From contig CM022667.1 in NCBI GenBank assembly GCA_012295275.1, forward strand, positions 13,208,416-13,272,415: 64,000 nt of DNA, read 5' to 3'. Source of the stretch: Chrysomallon squamiferum (taxonomy: Eukaryota > Mollusca > Gastropoda > Neomphalida > Peltospiridae). The position numbers and the translations under genes are program-made. Every line of letters starts with the position of its first letter. Within the stretch, counting starts at the first letter, position 1. Below the pieces are notes generated by a model, which ran no database searches, was not told the origin of the DNA, and saw only the letters and a program-made list of their open reading frames with translations. Positions 35,716 through 47,751 of this stretch are shown one piece after another.

Positions 35716-36846
35716 TAATAATAGGAAAAATGCGAACATAGTTGACACCTACTACTACAATATCACCGCCGATGACTGCAACAGCATTTCTGAAAGCTGC
35801 ATATATATATATATATCTCAAAATCAAAAAAAAAAAAAAATAAATAAAATAAAATAGAAAAAAATAAAACCAAGAAAAAAAACCAAAGAAACAATGCGTG
35901 TTATTGTTGTATGAACCGTAACAGTTACGCAATGAAATTATGTTATCGGATAACGCTAATGTTGTCATTTAATTCATTCCCTGCATTCCCAGAACATAAC
36001 TTAATAAATCTCTGTCTGTTTTGGGAGAACGATATGACAAAATACATTCTCACCCTGCCCCCAAGCGGTCATTTTTGTATGTACTTTCCGTTTCTGGCGC
36101 GCGCGCCTCAACAGGAATGCCAATCACGTCATCAGCAGGGGTCACGTGGTGCATAGTTCGATATCTTGTTTTTTTTTTTTTTTTTTTTTTTTTTTTGGCT
36201 TGTATAGCGTTTTCGTGGTTGCGGTCGTTTCGACGCAAGGAATTGGCAAAGACAAAAAAAAAAAAAAAAAGAAAATAAAAGAAAAAAAAAATTAAGAAAA
36301 TGTTGAGGGCGATTTCTGCTTAGACAAAAAAAAAAAAAAAAAAAAAAATAAAGAAGATGAAGAAGACGGAAAAAAACAGAAGTCTCGAAGAAGGAGAATA
36401 ATTTAGTCGAGAACAAGGAATTTGTGGAATGCGAGAGGAATCATGGGTAAGGTGTGAGAAGGTTGGATGGTACAATCTGTTCAACAGGTGTATCCATCGG
36501 TCGCTCTCACCTGAAGGGGGATGTTGCTTCTTTTTCCGTCTACCTTAATTACAAACAAGTTTCTTCTGTGTATTTGTGTGTATTTGAAAATAGCTTTTTA
36601 GCTCGGCACAAGAACAAGGGAAGATGGATTGATGAAGTTAACTTTATTTTTGTCGTTTATAACACAACACGGCAATACAGATAGTTGTGTAATTGCTTTA
36701 GTCTGTTTCTCAAGTTTAATCTTCTCAAGATGTTTTTCCAGTTGGTTATGTCTGATGGCCAGTTTTTTTTTTTGTGTTTTTTTTTTTTTTCAGTATTAGT
36801 GGAAGAGAGGATTGAAAAATAGATACATATACACATACATAAATTA

Positions 36847-36856
<10 letters not shown>
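35716..36856. other. Spacer, no gene seen
   Basis: TA run (35801-35817), poly-A (35826-35840, 36254-36270, 36326-36348) and poly-T (36170-36196). Bases 36050-36160 are GC-richer with a GCGCGCGC run and a CACGTG E-box at 36142-36147. No recognisable frame. Confidence 0.55.
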
Positions 36857-36930
<74 letters not shown>

Positions 36931-36946
36931 AGAAGAAGAAGAAGAC
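36857..36946 (+). repeat. (AG)n then (AGA)n array
   Basis: 72 bases of AG ending in GAA triplets. Purine-rich sequence continues to about 37230, giving long Ser/Phe/Leu frames on the minus strand that are not genes. Confidence 0.95.
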
Positions 36947-37912
36947 AGAGGGAGAGACGAGAGAGGGGGCATGTTAAAAGAGAAAAAAGAATAAGTTAGA
37001 GACTGAAAGAAATATGAAAGAAAGAAAAAGAAGTTAAGTTGCGAAGTAATGAAGAGAGTGAGGACAAAAACAAAGATAGATAATACAAAAGAACAAAGAT
37101 AATGCAATTAAATAAGGAAAGGGGTAAAATATAAAGAGAAAATGTAAAGAAAGAAGAAATGAAGAAAAAAAAAAAAGAAGAAAAGGAGCAAATACAAAAT
37201 AGAAGAGGAAAAAACAGAAGAAAAAAACAACACCCAAACAACAACTACAACAGCAACAACAAAACAAGATGCCAGATATGTCCACCGCACGACAGACTAA
37301 GCCGAAAAGTAACAAAAGACTGAGTTAAATGATAATATCATATTTACAGTTTATTTCTACTGACCCGCGAAGTCTGAAGTCTCTGGGAAAAGATCTCATC
37401 CTTTTCAAAGTTTCGAAAACTCTTTCAGTTTTAGCGACACAACATGCGGTTGTATGTTATACCTGGGATTAATTTTAATAAAAAAAAAAAATAGAATACT
37501 TTTTATTACGAAATAAACTCGAGAAAAGGAGTCTACAAAAAAAAAAAAGTGCCACCCTCAGCTCAGGTCAAGAAACCTCCATTATTTCGTAACAAATTTC
37601 CCACACGAGTCTTTTTATCGAGACTCTTATTATCGTACTAAAAACGTCATCGAAATAACAGTGTTTGCAAACGACCACCAAAAGAACGTAATTAATAAAA
37701 TTCCGAGCACAATGTTGCCTACTTAGCACTGAAAAGAATCGTTTGTACGTCGCGATAAATTACCCACAATAGATCTGTCGTCGCGTTTTCTTCCTCTAAG
37801 TGAATGGGCCCCAGCAGGAGTTTTCAGATAGAAGACTTAAAGTTTTTTCTCTTCGGCCGACAGCGTATTGTGAATTTAATATTAACTGGGCAGACACTTT
37901 TAATTGGCTTCC

Positions 37913-37915
<3 letters not shown>
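36947..37915. other. Spacer, no gene seen
   Basis: Purine-rich to 37230, then ordinary sequence. Short poly-A near 37479 and 37539. Confidence 0.6.

Positions 37916-37965
<50 letters not shown>
37916..37965 (+). repeat. (CA)n microsatellite
   Basis: 50 bases of pure CA. Confidence 0.97.
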
Positions 37966-37969
<4 letters not shown>

Positions 37970-38519
37970 ATACAATTAAAAAAGCCCATGGAATGTCCCA
38001 TATGATGTGTTGACGAGTTTCAGAGAGCCACCCTGCAAGAAGATGAGGGAAAAAAAGAGAAAGAAAGAAAGAAAACAAAACGTAAATAAAAAAGCCGTTC
38101 ACATTGTTTGGTTCATCAAGTTTTGATGTTCTTTTGGCGAGACGCTGTACTAAAATGCGAACTTATGAGAGAAAAAAAACTGCGATGAAAGATTTGTAAT
38201 ACAGAAAAGAAAAGAAAAGAAAAGAAAATTAATAATAAAATTTAGTAATTCTGTTAGTTGATTTTAACGGGTCGTTTCATACGCCTTCTGAATTTTGTGA
38301 AAAATTGCGTTTTTATTATTTTTGTAAATGTGATAAAATAAAAAAAAAAATAAAAAAAAAAAGGTCCCGCTGTCGCCAAAGCAAAAATTTTGAAATATTT
38401 CCGAGAGATAAATAATATTACTGGTAACTGGGTCCATCTTTCCTTCACAATAAACCGTAACCCATCCAGCAGTCCATCCACGAATGACAAATAGTTTCTT
38501 ATTTCGTAGGAAGGTATGC

Positions 38520-38640
38520 TGCGTATGTTATGTGTGTGTATGTGTGTGTGTGTATGTGTAGGTATGTGTGTGTATGTGTGTGGGTGTGTATATGTATGTA
38601 TATATGTATGCATGTATGTATATAGCTATATCTATCTATC

Positions 38641-38672
<32 letters not shown>

Positions 38673-38702
38673 TGTATGTATGTATGTATGTATATACATA
38701 CG
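38520..38702 (+). repeat. (GT)n/(GTAT)n array
   Basis: Imperfect GT with TAT steps to 38630, then about 50 bases of pure GTAT (38643-38695). Frames through it are Cys/Val/Tyr repeats. Confidence 0.93.
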
Positions 38703-38831
38703 TACGTGCACAACATAACACACACACATGACATATATGCATAGACACATACAAACCATGACAACAGATAAATATTAATACAAAAATATGCTTAAGTTCC
38801 GCTTAGTATACATTCTTTCCATCCGACCGTC

Positions 38832-38833
38832 TT

Positions 38834-38878
<45 letters not shown>
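38832..38878 (+). repeat. (CT)n-(GT)n compound microsatellite
   Basis: CT for about 19 bases, then GT for about 28. Confidence 0.95.
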
Positions 38879-38880
<2 letters not shown>

Positions 38881-40129
38881 CTGTCTCTTATTATGTTACC
38901 AGCATCGTCTCTTCCTATGAGTTAAAATTCCCAACCTTTTTAAACAAACGTGACATCACGACATAAAAAAAAAAGAGAAAAAAAAGAAAAGAAAAAAAGA
39001 CAAACACAACAGCACCTCAACGTCATTAGGCTTTTTGTTCACGCGAATACTTAACTAACGCTGACCACGAATTAATTAAGCATGATCCCTTTTGACAATT
39101 AGCGAAGGAAGAGATAAGAAATGGTTACCAGTTGACGGTCAGGTTAATTAGTCCACTGGTCAGACTAGCCACTGTCCCCAGTAACAGTCTCAAAGGTTTA
39201 ATTAGTGCATGCGAGATATATTGAAATAAATGGTCCCAGCTGTTTGACAGCGGTTCTGAAATAGTCGTTAATGTGTTATAATGCTACGAAGCAGCTTGAA
39301 TTACTCATTAGTCAACGGTGGTTGAGATGAAGTAAAATTAGAATAGTACATGGCAGTATTGTTAAAAAAATCTCTCTCTGTCTGTCTGTCTGTCGATCAG
39401 TATTTTCTGTGTATGTGACTGTGTTGTGCGTCTATGTGTGTGTATCTGAATATACACGCATGAAATCACAACCGTATTAATACTTAGTCGCCTTTAATCC
39501 GAAAAACGAAGAATAATATCTGAATAAATTAAATAAATTAAATAAATAAATAAATTTTAAAAATCGTAAAATACCCATTGTTTTGACATTGTTCATCAAA
39601 ATGTGCCCGATTTGAACCCACTTCTAGTAATTTAAATATCGATTTAAAAGTTGTCATTACGGAAGTATGAGCTTTAGCTTCGTGAAATACCTGCCCCCCA
39701 CCGCAACTCTCTTTATTTTTATTTTTATTTTTATTTTTTTTATTTATCCACGTAAACCATATGATTCACGTCGTCTGTTCAGACAATAGCACGAAATCCT
39801 CCTGTTTATGACTGAATTATTTCACTTCGCACTGCCCGCTGTGTTCAAAGGCTGGACTCCAGCGGGCACAGACAACAAAACATTGCTAAAACACCGAGAA
39901 AACTGCCAATCGGACGCCGACATTTTCGTGTTGTTTTTTTTTGTTTGTTTTTTATAACTTTATTTTTCATTTTCTGTTTACGATTATTAAAACTGTTTAT
40001 TGAAGAGTAGAGACAGCTAAGAGCCAGAAATGTCACATCTTCTTAACAAGGACAGTAGGTAAAAATAAGTGATTATTATTTTTATTTTTCACAAATGGAT
40101 GAAGTAAAATTATTGGTATATCGTGTTGT
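38879..40129. other. Spacer, no gene seen
   Basis: AT-rich, ordinary complexity. AAAT (39528-39556) and ATTTTT (39714-39740) runs are the main features. Confidence 0.6.
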
Positions 40130-40197
40130 GAAGGGCTGTAGATGAAGTGCTGTAGACGAAGGGCTGTAGATAAAGGGCTGTAGATAAAGGCCTAGAT
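40130..40197 (+). repeat. 14-bp minisatellite
   Basis: Four 14-bp units (GAAGGGCTGTAGAT and variants) start at 40130, 40144, 40158 and 40172, followed by a truncated fifth. Confidence 0.9.
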
Positions 40198-40408
40198 AGG
40201 TGATTATTATTTTTCACGTTTTAAAGAGGTTTTAGTAAAATCATATTACGGAATACAAATAAAAACATACGTAGACGGTGTTTCTGTTTTAAAGAAAAAT
40301 ACTATTAAGGTATGGACGTAGATGAAGAAATTACATACAAAATTATTACTAACATTTTTTTTTTACGTTTATAAAGCCAAGTGTAAATTATATCGCCTTA
40401 CAATATAT

Positions 40409-40532
40409 ATATATACACACACACATACATACATACATACATACATGCATACACCCATACATACATCCATAACCATATATGGATGTATGCATGTGTGTAT
40501 GTATGTATGTATGTATATATATGGATACACAC
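40409..40532. repeat. (ACAT)n/(ATGT)n inverted repeat
   Basis: ACAT repeats on the left turn into their complement on the right through a short centre near 40475 (CATCCATA…TATGGATG). The arms are imperfect at the tips and give a hairpin with arms of about 40 bp. Short TA and CA runs flank it. Confidence 0.8.
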
Positions 40533-40936
40533 ACACAAACACACGTTTTAAACACTTTTCTCGCTTTTAACGTTATCATAATTATGTGACCAATCCTTTT
40601 CTCATTACCATGACAGCTTGTAGTAATTTTCAACTCTTTATAGCCTTACGTTGTCGATTTCTTCATGATATCCTACGTACCTAACATTCCATTCGTCCGT
40701 TTGTTTTCCATCCGAATGTTCCCTAGAAGAACAGCTGTATATGGTCCGGACATGCAAGATAAATAAATTAAAAAAATCAGGTCACAATCGGTGCATTTAG
40801 GTTAAAATTAATATTTTAAATAGAAAAAAAAAAAAAAAAAAAATCAAACGGATATCAAAATGTATGTATTAACCTTATTCAATAATCAATATATTGGGAA
40901 AAAAAAAAAAAAAAATAATAATAATAATAATCATGA

Positions 40937-40987
<51 letters not shown>

Positions 40988-41623
40988 ACAAATAAAATAA
41001 AATAAAATAAAATAAGCCCTTTACGAAATATTAAGATTTAAACAATTTTTATTAATCAGTTAATTAATTTAATTAGCTGTAATAACACTATTGTTATTAT
41101 TAATTAATTTATCTGTATACTTATCTATTTGCTGGGTTATTTTTATTTACTTCAGTTTTGTTCGTAGTTGTTTTTTTTGTTTGTCGAGTGTACATACGTA
41201 CAATTCAGATCAGACTGACTAAAACCGTAAATTCTTTTTTTTTTTGTCCAGTGTATCCGACATTGTTAGAGTACATCTAAAAGCCGAATTAATACCCGCA
41301 CCGAGTACCATGTGAATTATTTATGTCAAAATTTCTCATTAGTGAAACGAAAACACTTTTGTACTAAACAAAGCGTGACCCTGTATCATTATGCCATCAA
41401 CATGCCATCTTCGGTGAGCGGGAAAACGCGCACTCATTAACCGACGTGTCAAAAACGGCAAAAGAAAAGGGCGGGAAATGCCAAAAGATCAATCGTACTG
41501 AGACAACTTTCCAAACGTTACCTATGATTTATTATTTTTTGTTTTCTACATTTTATTTTTATTTTATTTTATTTTATTTTATTTTATTTTATTATTTATT
41601 TAATGTAATTACTACTGCTACTT
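40533..41623. other. AT-rich spacer with A tracts and (AAAT)n
   Basis: Poly-A at 40827-40844 and 40899-40915, AAAT at 40937-40992, AAAAT pentamers to 41015, TTTTA pentamers at 41560-41595. No gene seen. Confidence 0.65.
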
Positions 41624-41630
41624 AATAATG

Positions 41631-41708
<78 letters not shown>

Positions 41709-41709
41709 G
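41624..41709 (+). repeat. (AAT)n array
   Basis: About 85 bases of almost pure AAT. Confidence 0.96.
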
Positions 41710-42713
41710 AATAAAATAATATTATAATCTAAAATAAATTTTGATTCATTTTTGCAATCACGACATCATATCGGAAATTCAGAAACACACTAACAACATT
41801 CTGAGTATCAACTACAGCAACAATACAGTTACTCGTTGCGCTATCATTATCGCTTCTGTTTATTTATTAAACAATATAAATTATTGATTAATAGAAAGAA
41901 AAAAAAGAGAAATATATATGTATCGTTTGTAAATTATTCACTCCTGTTTTCCATTAGTGAATTCGATACTGTTAATCAATAAAATATGACAGTCTGATTT
42001 AAAACGTGTAACATCAGATTTGAAAAAAACGGAGACATATAAATTTTTAAATTTTAATTATTTGCTGCTGACCCGCCTTATTCGCGGGTTTCTCATCCGC
42101 TGTTTCGACCAAATGCGGTACAAAAAGATTTAAAAATAAAATATAAATAAATAAACGATAATAAAATAAAATAAAATGAACGTATTGTAAACTGTATTCT
42201 TATGGTGACATATTTATGATTCGCTAAAATTCTGTAGACAAGTTGATTTGGGTTTTGGCAGTTCTTAGTACTTATAGGTGGGATTTCAGTTTAAAAAAGA
42301 CGTCAGTTTTATCTCATTTGTACGTCATTTTGTATTTATATATTTGTTTTTCATTCATTTTTTCGTTCATTTATTCATTCATTTGTTTGTTAGTTTGGGT
42401 ATATTCTTATGTTTTATTTATTTTCATTTCAGTCTTATACATTTCTTTTATTTCTTTTTAATTTGTTTTTGCTTTGATTCGATCTGATTTATTTTTGGTT
42501 CTATGAAATTATTTTTATTTTTATTTCTCTTTCATTTTCATTCTTCTTTTTTCGTTCTTATTCTTTCTCTCTTTTTTTCTTTTTTTGTTGTTTTGTTTTT
42601 GCTCTTTTTATTTATTCCATTTCATTTTATATAATATTATATTCCATTTCTGTTTTCATTCCGTTTTTATTTTTTTTTTTTTTTTTATCTTTATTTGTAT
42701 TCTATTTTTCAGT
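41710..42713. other. AT-rich spacer, no gene seen
   Basis: T-rich from 42300 to 42713, so frames there are Phe/Ile/Ser-rich. A 28-base stretch at 42187-42214 resembles 20090-20117. Confidence 0.6.
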
Positions 42714-42834
42714 TTTGATATGATTATATACTTTTATTTTTAATTTTAAATATACTTTTATTGCAGTTTATTTTAATGTTTAAATTACGTCACTGTGAAC
42801 AGACGACATTTTCTTTCAGAAAATGTACCGACCG
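42714..42834 (+). repeat. Duplicated segment, copy 1
   Basis: About 120 bp matching 44487-44597. The best block is AAATTACGTCACTGTGAACA followed by GACGACATTTTCTTTCAGAA, ending at GTACCGACC. Copies are 1.77 kb apart in the same orientation. Confidence 0.8.
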
Positions 42835-42923
42835 ACCTTCTGCACAAACAAAACGAGATTTGTAAACGAATAAACAAATCAATAACGGTAGTGTATGTTT
42901 CACAAGCACTAGATGACCTCTGG

Positions 42924-42925
<2 letters not shown>

Positions 42926-42989
<64 letters not shown>
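42926..42989 (+). repeat. (GA)n microsatellite
   Basis: About 63 bases of pure GA. Confidence 0.97.
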
Positions 42990-42991
<2 letters not shown>

Positions 42992-43816
42992 TTTTATCTT
43001 GTGTGTTACAAACAATAAAAAAAGAAACAGTGTCTACTGCTGTTCTGCCGTGCTGAATTATCACAGTGCACTCTTAGTTACCAGAATACAAAACAAAAAA
43101 CACGTGTTATTACTTTACAGAGAATTATATGATTTTCGCTATACAAGATCTCATATAGACAGATACACGCTATTTCGTCATTTCCTCATTTAACAAATAT
43201 GTGTGTGTATATGTGTGTGCGTTTACGAGTTCGCATGTATATGCGTGTAGTGTTCAACAACATTTGGATATGTATATTTGTATACAATCTCTACAGCGAC
43301 ATTGTCTTCGTGTATATATAAATATATATATTCTCGGCGTGAACATACATACTGTTATAATTAATATACATTATGTTGTGACAACGTTGGTGTCTGATTT
43401 GTGACGGTGTACGTGTAATGTGACAACACGTCCACTACGACAACACGCACGCGTAGTTTGTGTTGATGACGTGACGACGTAATTAACGTCCGTTTTGAGT
43501 TCGCGAGACAGGAAATTTTTCTCTTTCTTTTTTGTTTTTTCTACGACTCGTTCTCTCTGTTTTACCTTGGAAATACTTGGCAGTACACCTTGACACATTC
43601 CTCGGTTAACACAAGACACTTGTTCTTACTAACCCATCCCCGCCTTCTTCCCACTTCCCCTTTCAAAATAGCTACCAGAATATATATGTGCCTGTGTGTT
43701 TCGAATGTCAGCATTATTATTTATTTATTTATTTTATTTTTGTTTGTTTGTTTCGTTATTTGTTTTTTTCTGTTTCTTTATTTTTTATTTTTTTTTTTTT
43801 TTTTTAAATTAATTTG
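42990..43816. other. Spacer, no gene seen
   Basis: Bases 43380-43500 are rich in ACGT/GACGTG-type steps, with several ACGT cores. No protein-like frame. Ends in T-rich sequence. Confidence 0.55.
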
Positions 43817-43910
43817 TTATTATTTATTATTATTATAATTATTTTTATTATTATTACTGTTATTATTATTATTATTACTATTATTATTGTTACTGTTATT
43901 ATTATTATTA

Positions 43911-43980
<70 letters not shown>

Positions 43981-44012
43981 GATTATTATTTTTATTATTA
44001 TTATTATTATTG
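43817..44012 (+). repeat. (ATT)n array
   Basis: About 195 bases of ATT with sparse ACT, GTT and TCA interruptions; one of the longest trinucleotide arrays here. Poly-Ile or poly-Asn frames are repeat translations. Confidence 0.96.
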
Positions 44013-44294
44013 TTTGTTTCTAGTATGAATCTAATAACCAAAAACAAATTAGGAAAAAAAAAAATAAAATCATGTGATCTAAGAAACTAGAAAAAATAAA
44101 AATAAAAATAAAATAATAATGATGAACGTATGCAAAAAAACTATCGTAACCACAACAAAAGATCTAACATCTGATAACATCAGCATGCCCGTTGACGTCT
44201 TGATAAGCAAAGGTGCGTTGTCGCCTTCGTTGTCTTCATGACCAAGAAATTAGATGCATTAAAATCATTTTTTAGATCATCATCACCACTATCG

Positions 44295-44325
<31 letters not shown>

Positions 44326-44486
44326 CATCATCACAGTGATTGCGGGTTTGTTCTCTAGATTATAGTCGTTTCATAGCTATATATATATATATATTTTAAA
44401 TTATATATAATTTTGTTCAGTTTCATTATTGTTTTCATTTTGTTTTTATTTTTGTTTTTAAATTAACTTATATATATTTTCAGTTT
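44013..44486. other. Spacer, no gene seen
   Basis: An ATC/CAT array (44276-44334) and a TA run (44378-44395). Confidence 0.6.
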
Positions 44487-44597
44487 TTGATTAGATTTAT
44501 GCTTTTATTTTTATTTACTTTTACTGCAATTTATTTTAATGATTAAATTACGTCACTATAAACAGACGATATTTTCTGACAGAAAATGCACCGATTA
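44487..44597 (+). repeat. Duplicated segment, copy 2
   Basis: Matches 42714-42834 with scattered substitutions and small indels. It holds AAATTACGTCACTATAAACA, then an ACAGAAAATGCACCGATT end. No coding signal in either copy. Confidence 0.8.
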
Positions 44598-45409
44598 AAT
44601 TTATTTTATTAATTTATTATGTCAGTATTATTCGTATGGTGATCGAGATGTCTGTGTCTTGTTTGTAATGCACCATCCCGGTTGCATTATCATTCATTGT
44701 AGCATTTAGTTATTGCAGCCCCCCAAAAAACCAAACAACAACCCCCCCAAAAATACTTTTCCTCTATGTACAAAAATTGATCGTGTGCTTTTTCCCCTAA
44801 ATTTTTTTGTTTATTTATTTATTATCTTATTATTTTGCTTATTATTTTATTATTTTATTTATTTATTATTTTATTATTTTATTTATTTATTATTTAATTT
44901 ATTTTATTTATTTATTATTTTATTCATTGATTTATTTATTTATTATTATTATTTTATTATTTTATTTATTTATTTATGCTAAATTACGAATTCATTACTT
45001 ATTGATTATCAGGTATTTTTATTCGTATTACTAAATTCTTCTAACAATCAAATCGCAAACCTGTTCTCAGCATTCTTTCAATGAATAATGAAAATATTTT
45101 CAAAATCACTCTGACGAAATGCAACATTATCCTTCTTTTTCTTTCCCTCACATTCCCGAAATATTTGAAGAAATAAATATGTGACGTGTTTAAAATTTAA
45201 TAAAAATGTGGTAAAACGAGAAGGTAACAAAAAGAAGAATTTATTGTTGATACGCACAGTCATTATAAATGAACAACGTATGAAGTTTTTATTCTAATAA
45301 ACCTGTTTAGTATGAACGACGTATGTTTTTGAATAACATTGTAATATATGAAAAAATAAAAGATACAACCTATATTTTTAGATATATGTAAAGAGAGGGA
45401 ATATATATA

Positions 45410-45413
<4 letters not shown>
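44598..45413. other. AT-rich spacer with TTTA-rich block
   Basis: 44800-44978 is built of TTTATTTATTATTT-type repeats. The rest is ordinary AT-rich sequence without a gene. Confidence 0.6.

Positions 45414-45500
<87 letters not shown>
45414..45500 (+). repeat. (TA)n-(GA)n compound microsatellite
   Basis: About 32 bases of TA, then 55 of GA. The same architecture recurs at the window's right end. Confidence 0.96.
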
Positions 45501-45505
<5 letters not shown>

Positions 45506-45723
45506 AGAGAGGCTGCAAGATAGAAACAATTATGGGTGTTTACTTGTGTTTGTGCATAGATAAATAGATAAACAGATAGATGATATAACAAACAGACATA
45601 CGGAAAAACAAATAAATATACAGAGCTTGTTATCGCTATTGTTCTTCTTTTTATTACTATTACTGTTATTTTTTGTTTATTGCTGTTCTTGTTATTGCTG
45701 CTGTTGCTGCTGTTCTTGTTGCA

Positions 45724-45758
<35 letters not shown>

Positions 45759-45884
45759 CATCATTATCATAATTTCAGAACACACCCAGTTACACAATAA
45801 TTCACGGTTTCAAATTCCCGTGCATTCCTTGAGCAAAACATAAAACACCGTCCGGTTTGATCTTGAAAGCAATGGCGCTAAAAA

Positions 45885-45915
<31 letters not shown>

Positions 45916-46371
45916 TTAAGGCGCGAGAAAATTGTGAATTCCGTGCTCGGCAGGGCATGTTTTATGTCAGGTTGGAGACGGGGGAGTGGGGGGTACACTG
46001 CACCGATCTGACCACCATCATCACCACTGAAATAACTCGCAGGTAACCTAGCCATTAAGTGTACTAATTAAACTGAACACCTGATGAAAGGTATTTACGA
46101 AGTATCGCAATAATTAGAAAAAAAAAAAAAAAAAAATCCTGGTACAGTACCAGTGCACTAATCGATCAACAGATGGCGCTGTTGTTTGAAAACATAATGG
46201 ACCGCAAAGCCAGTTGGGTGCGTTCAGATTAATAAGTGACCACGGGTCACAGATTTATTCATCATCGTCCCTGGTGATTGCTGGTGGTGGGGAAAGGTGG
46301 GGAAAAGGTGGGGCAATGTGGGTAGAGTGAAATCTGACATCTGTTGCTGAGGTATTTAATCTGATATTTTT
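45501..46371. other. Spacer, no gene seen
   Basis: (ATT)n at 45725-45759, 27-base poly-A (45881-45907), poly-A (46119-46136), and a GGGGAAAGGTGG-type G-rich stretch (46283-46325). Confidence 0.6.
46166..46179 (+). promoter_or_regulatory. CTCF-like motif
   Basis: TCAACAGATGGCGC matches 12 of 14 positions of the bilaterian CTCF core CCASYAGRKGGCRS, including the whole AGRKGGCRS half. Binding is inferred only. Confidence 0.3.
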
Positions 46372-46468
46372 AAATGGGCATTTTGAATTGAAGTTTTAAA
46401 CAGTAATGTAAGTTTTCTTATATTTTACACCTTTATTTCATATATGTATAAAAAAAATATATAAAAAA

Positions 46469-46472
<4 letters not shown>
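46372..46472 (+). repeat. Interspersed repeat, copy B, abutting a CT array
   Basis: Second copy of the element at 18867-18967, 27.5 kb away in the same orientation, with roughly nine differences by eye. It also ends in (CT)n. Sequence after the CT array does not match copy A, so the CT tract seems to be the element's variable 3' end. Confidence 0.85.

Positions 46473-46535
<63 letters not shown>
46473..46535 (+). repeat. (CT)n microsatellite of interspersed repeat copy B
   Basis: 62 bases of CT directly following the 100-bp element. Confidence 0.97.
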
Positions 46536-46537
<2 letters not shown>

Positions 46538-47751
46538 ATATATTTATGTATGTGTCTGAATGCGTGTAAATATCAACATTAGAAATACATACACACTCAA
46601 GGAAAAATTCATTTTTCATATTAATACGTAATATTCATGCATACATACACACAAGTGTATAAAATAACGAACTGATCGGGCTTAGCCAAATAGTAAGTGC
46701 TGGGGTCAATAGGTGTAACACAAACCTGCACCTGAACTGACATTCTGTTTAGAAGTAAGACAGGCACACTTTGATTAATACTGTTTAGTCACATACTCAA
46801 GTAGAGCATATATACATACATACATACATAGATACATACATAGATACATACATATATACATACATACATACTTAGATATATACATATATACATTTATACA
46901 TACCTTCATATAAACGTGCATACATACATCCATTCAGAGTATATCATACATAGACTGAAACATACATTATACACACATATACACCCACATAAATACACAC
47001 GCACATATACGTACGTAGATAGATGGATAAACTGATCGAAAGATTCTCGTCATTGGCATCTTACGTCTGTGAGTGAGATGGATAGACTGCTAAAATAATT
47101 AACATAATTTCATATTCATTCTTTTGAGGCTTATTTATTTAGATCAGTATACTTTGTTCACAATAGACTGACGCGCGCGCTCACGCTCACACACACAACA
47201 CAGATACGCACACACAACACACACACAACACAGATACGCACACACACCACACAAACAACACACACACAGACACACACACACACAACACACACACGCAGTT
47301 TCCCGCACTGACACTGGATCTGCAAGGCGGCTGCCAACAGCTCGAGGTGCAGACAGGCGTAGCACTCACTTGAATACTGGCGTAAGAAAGTTTTATTCGC
47401 AGTTCGCGTGATGACGATCACATGCTCAGCCAGAATGATCGACTGCGGTGGGGGTCGGTCAACCCAGGAGTATTCTTGGTGTGAATAATCGCCATTTTTT
47501 GAAGGCTAGTGTTTCCAGAATCTGTCGATGCATATCCTGTTCGCACTTGAAACGCACCACCCATGTAGCCTTCCAGTTCCACACAGATAGGGATTGTTAA
47601 AGTGGCTTTTTTTTTTCTTGCTGGCACGCTTATGTATATATACATATTTATATTTATGCTGTTTTATTTTTCCCCTGTGTGGTCGTACACATGACAAGTA
47701 CTCGCAACCTTAGGGTTCCAAGGTGCCCCGACCTCTTAAGGGTTAAGTAGA
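46536..47751. other. Spacer with (ACAT)n and imperfect (CA)n
   Basis: ACAT/AGAT tetramers at 46807-46905 and an imperfect CA array at 47184-47293 in which ACAACACA and GATACGCACA modules recur. Bases 47290-47640 are mixed composition, open on the minus strand only as Cys/Val repeats plus unrecognised sequence. Confidence 0.6.

Noticed and set aside
39604-39632. B-box-like GGGTTCAAATCGGG on the minus strand
   Set aside because: No A box or anticodon-arm-like sequence upstream. A lone B-box-like match is not enough for a tRNA or SINE call.
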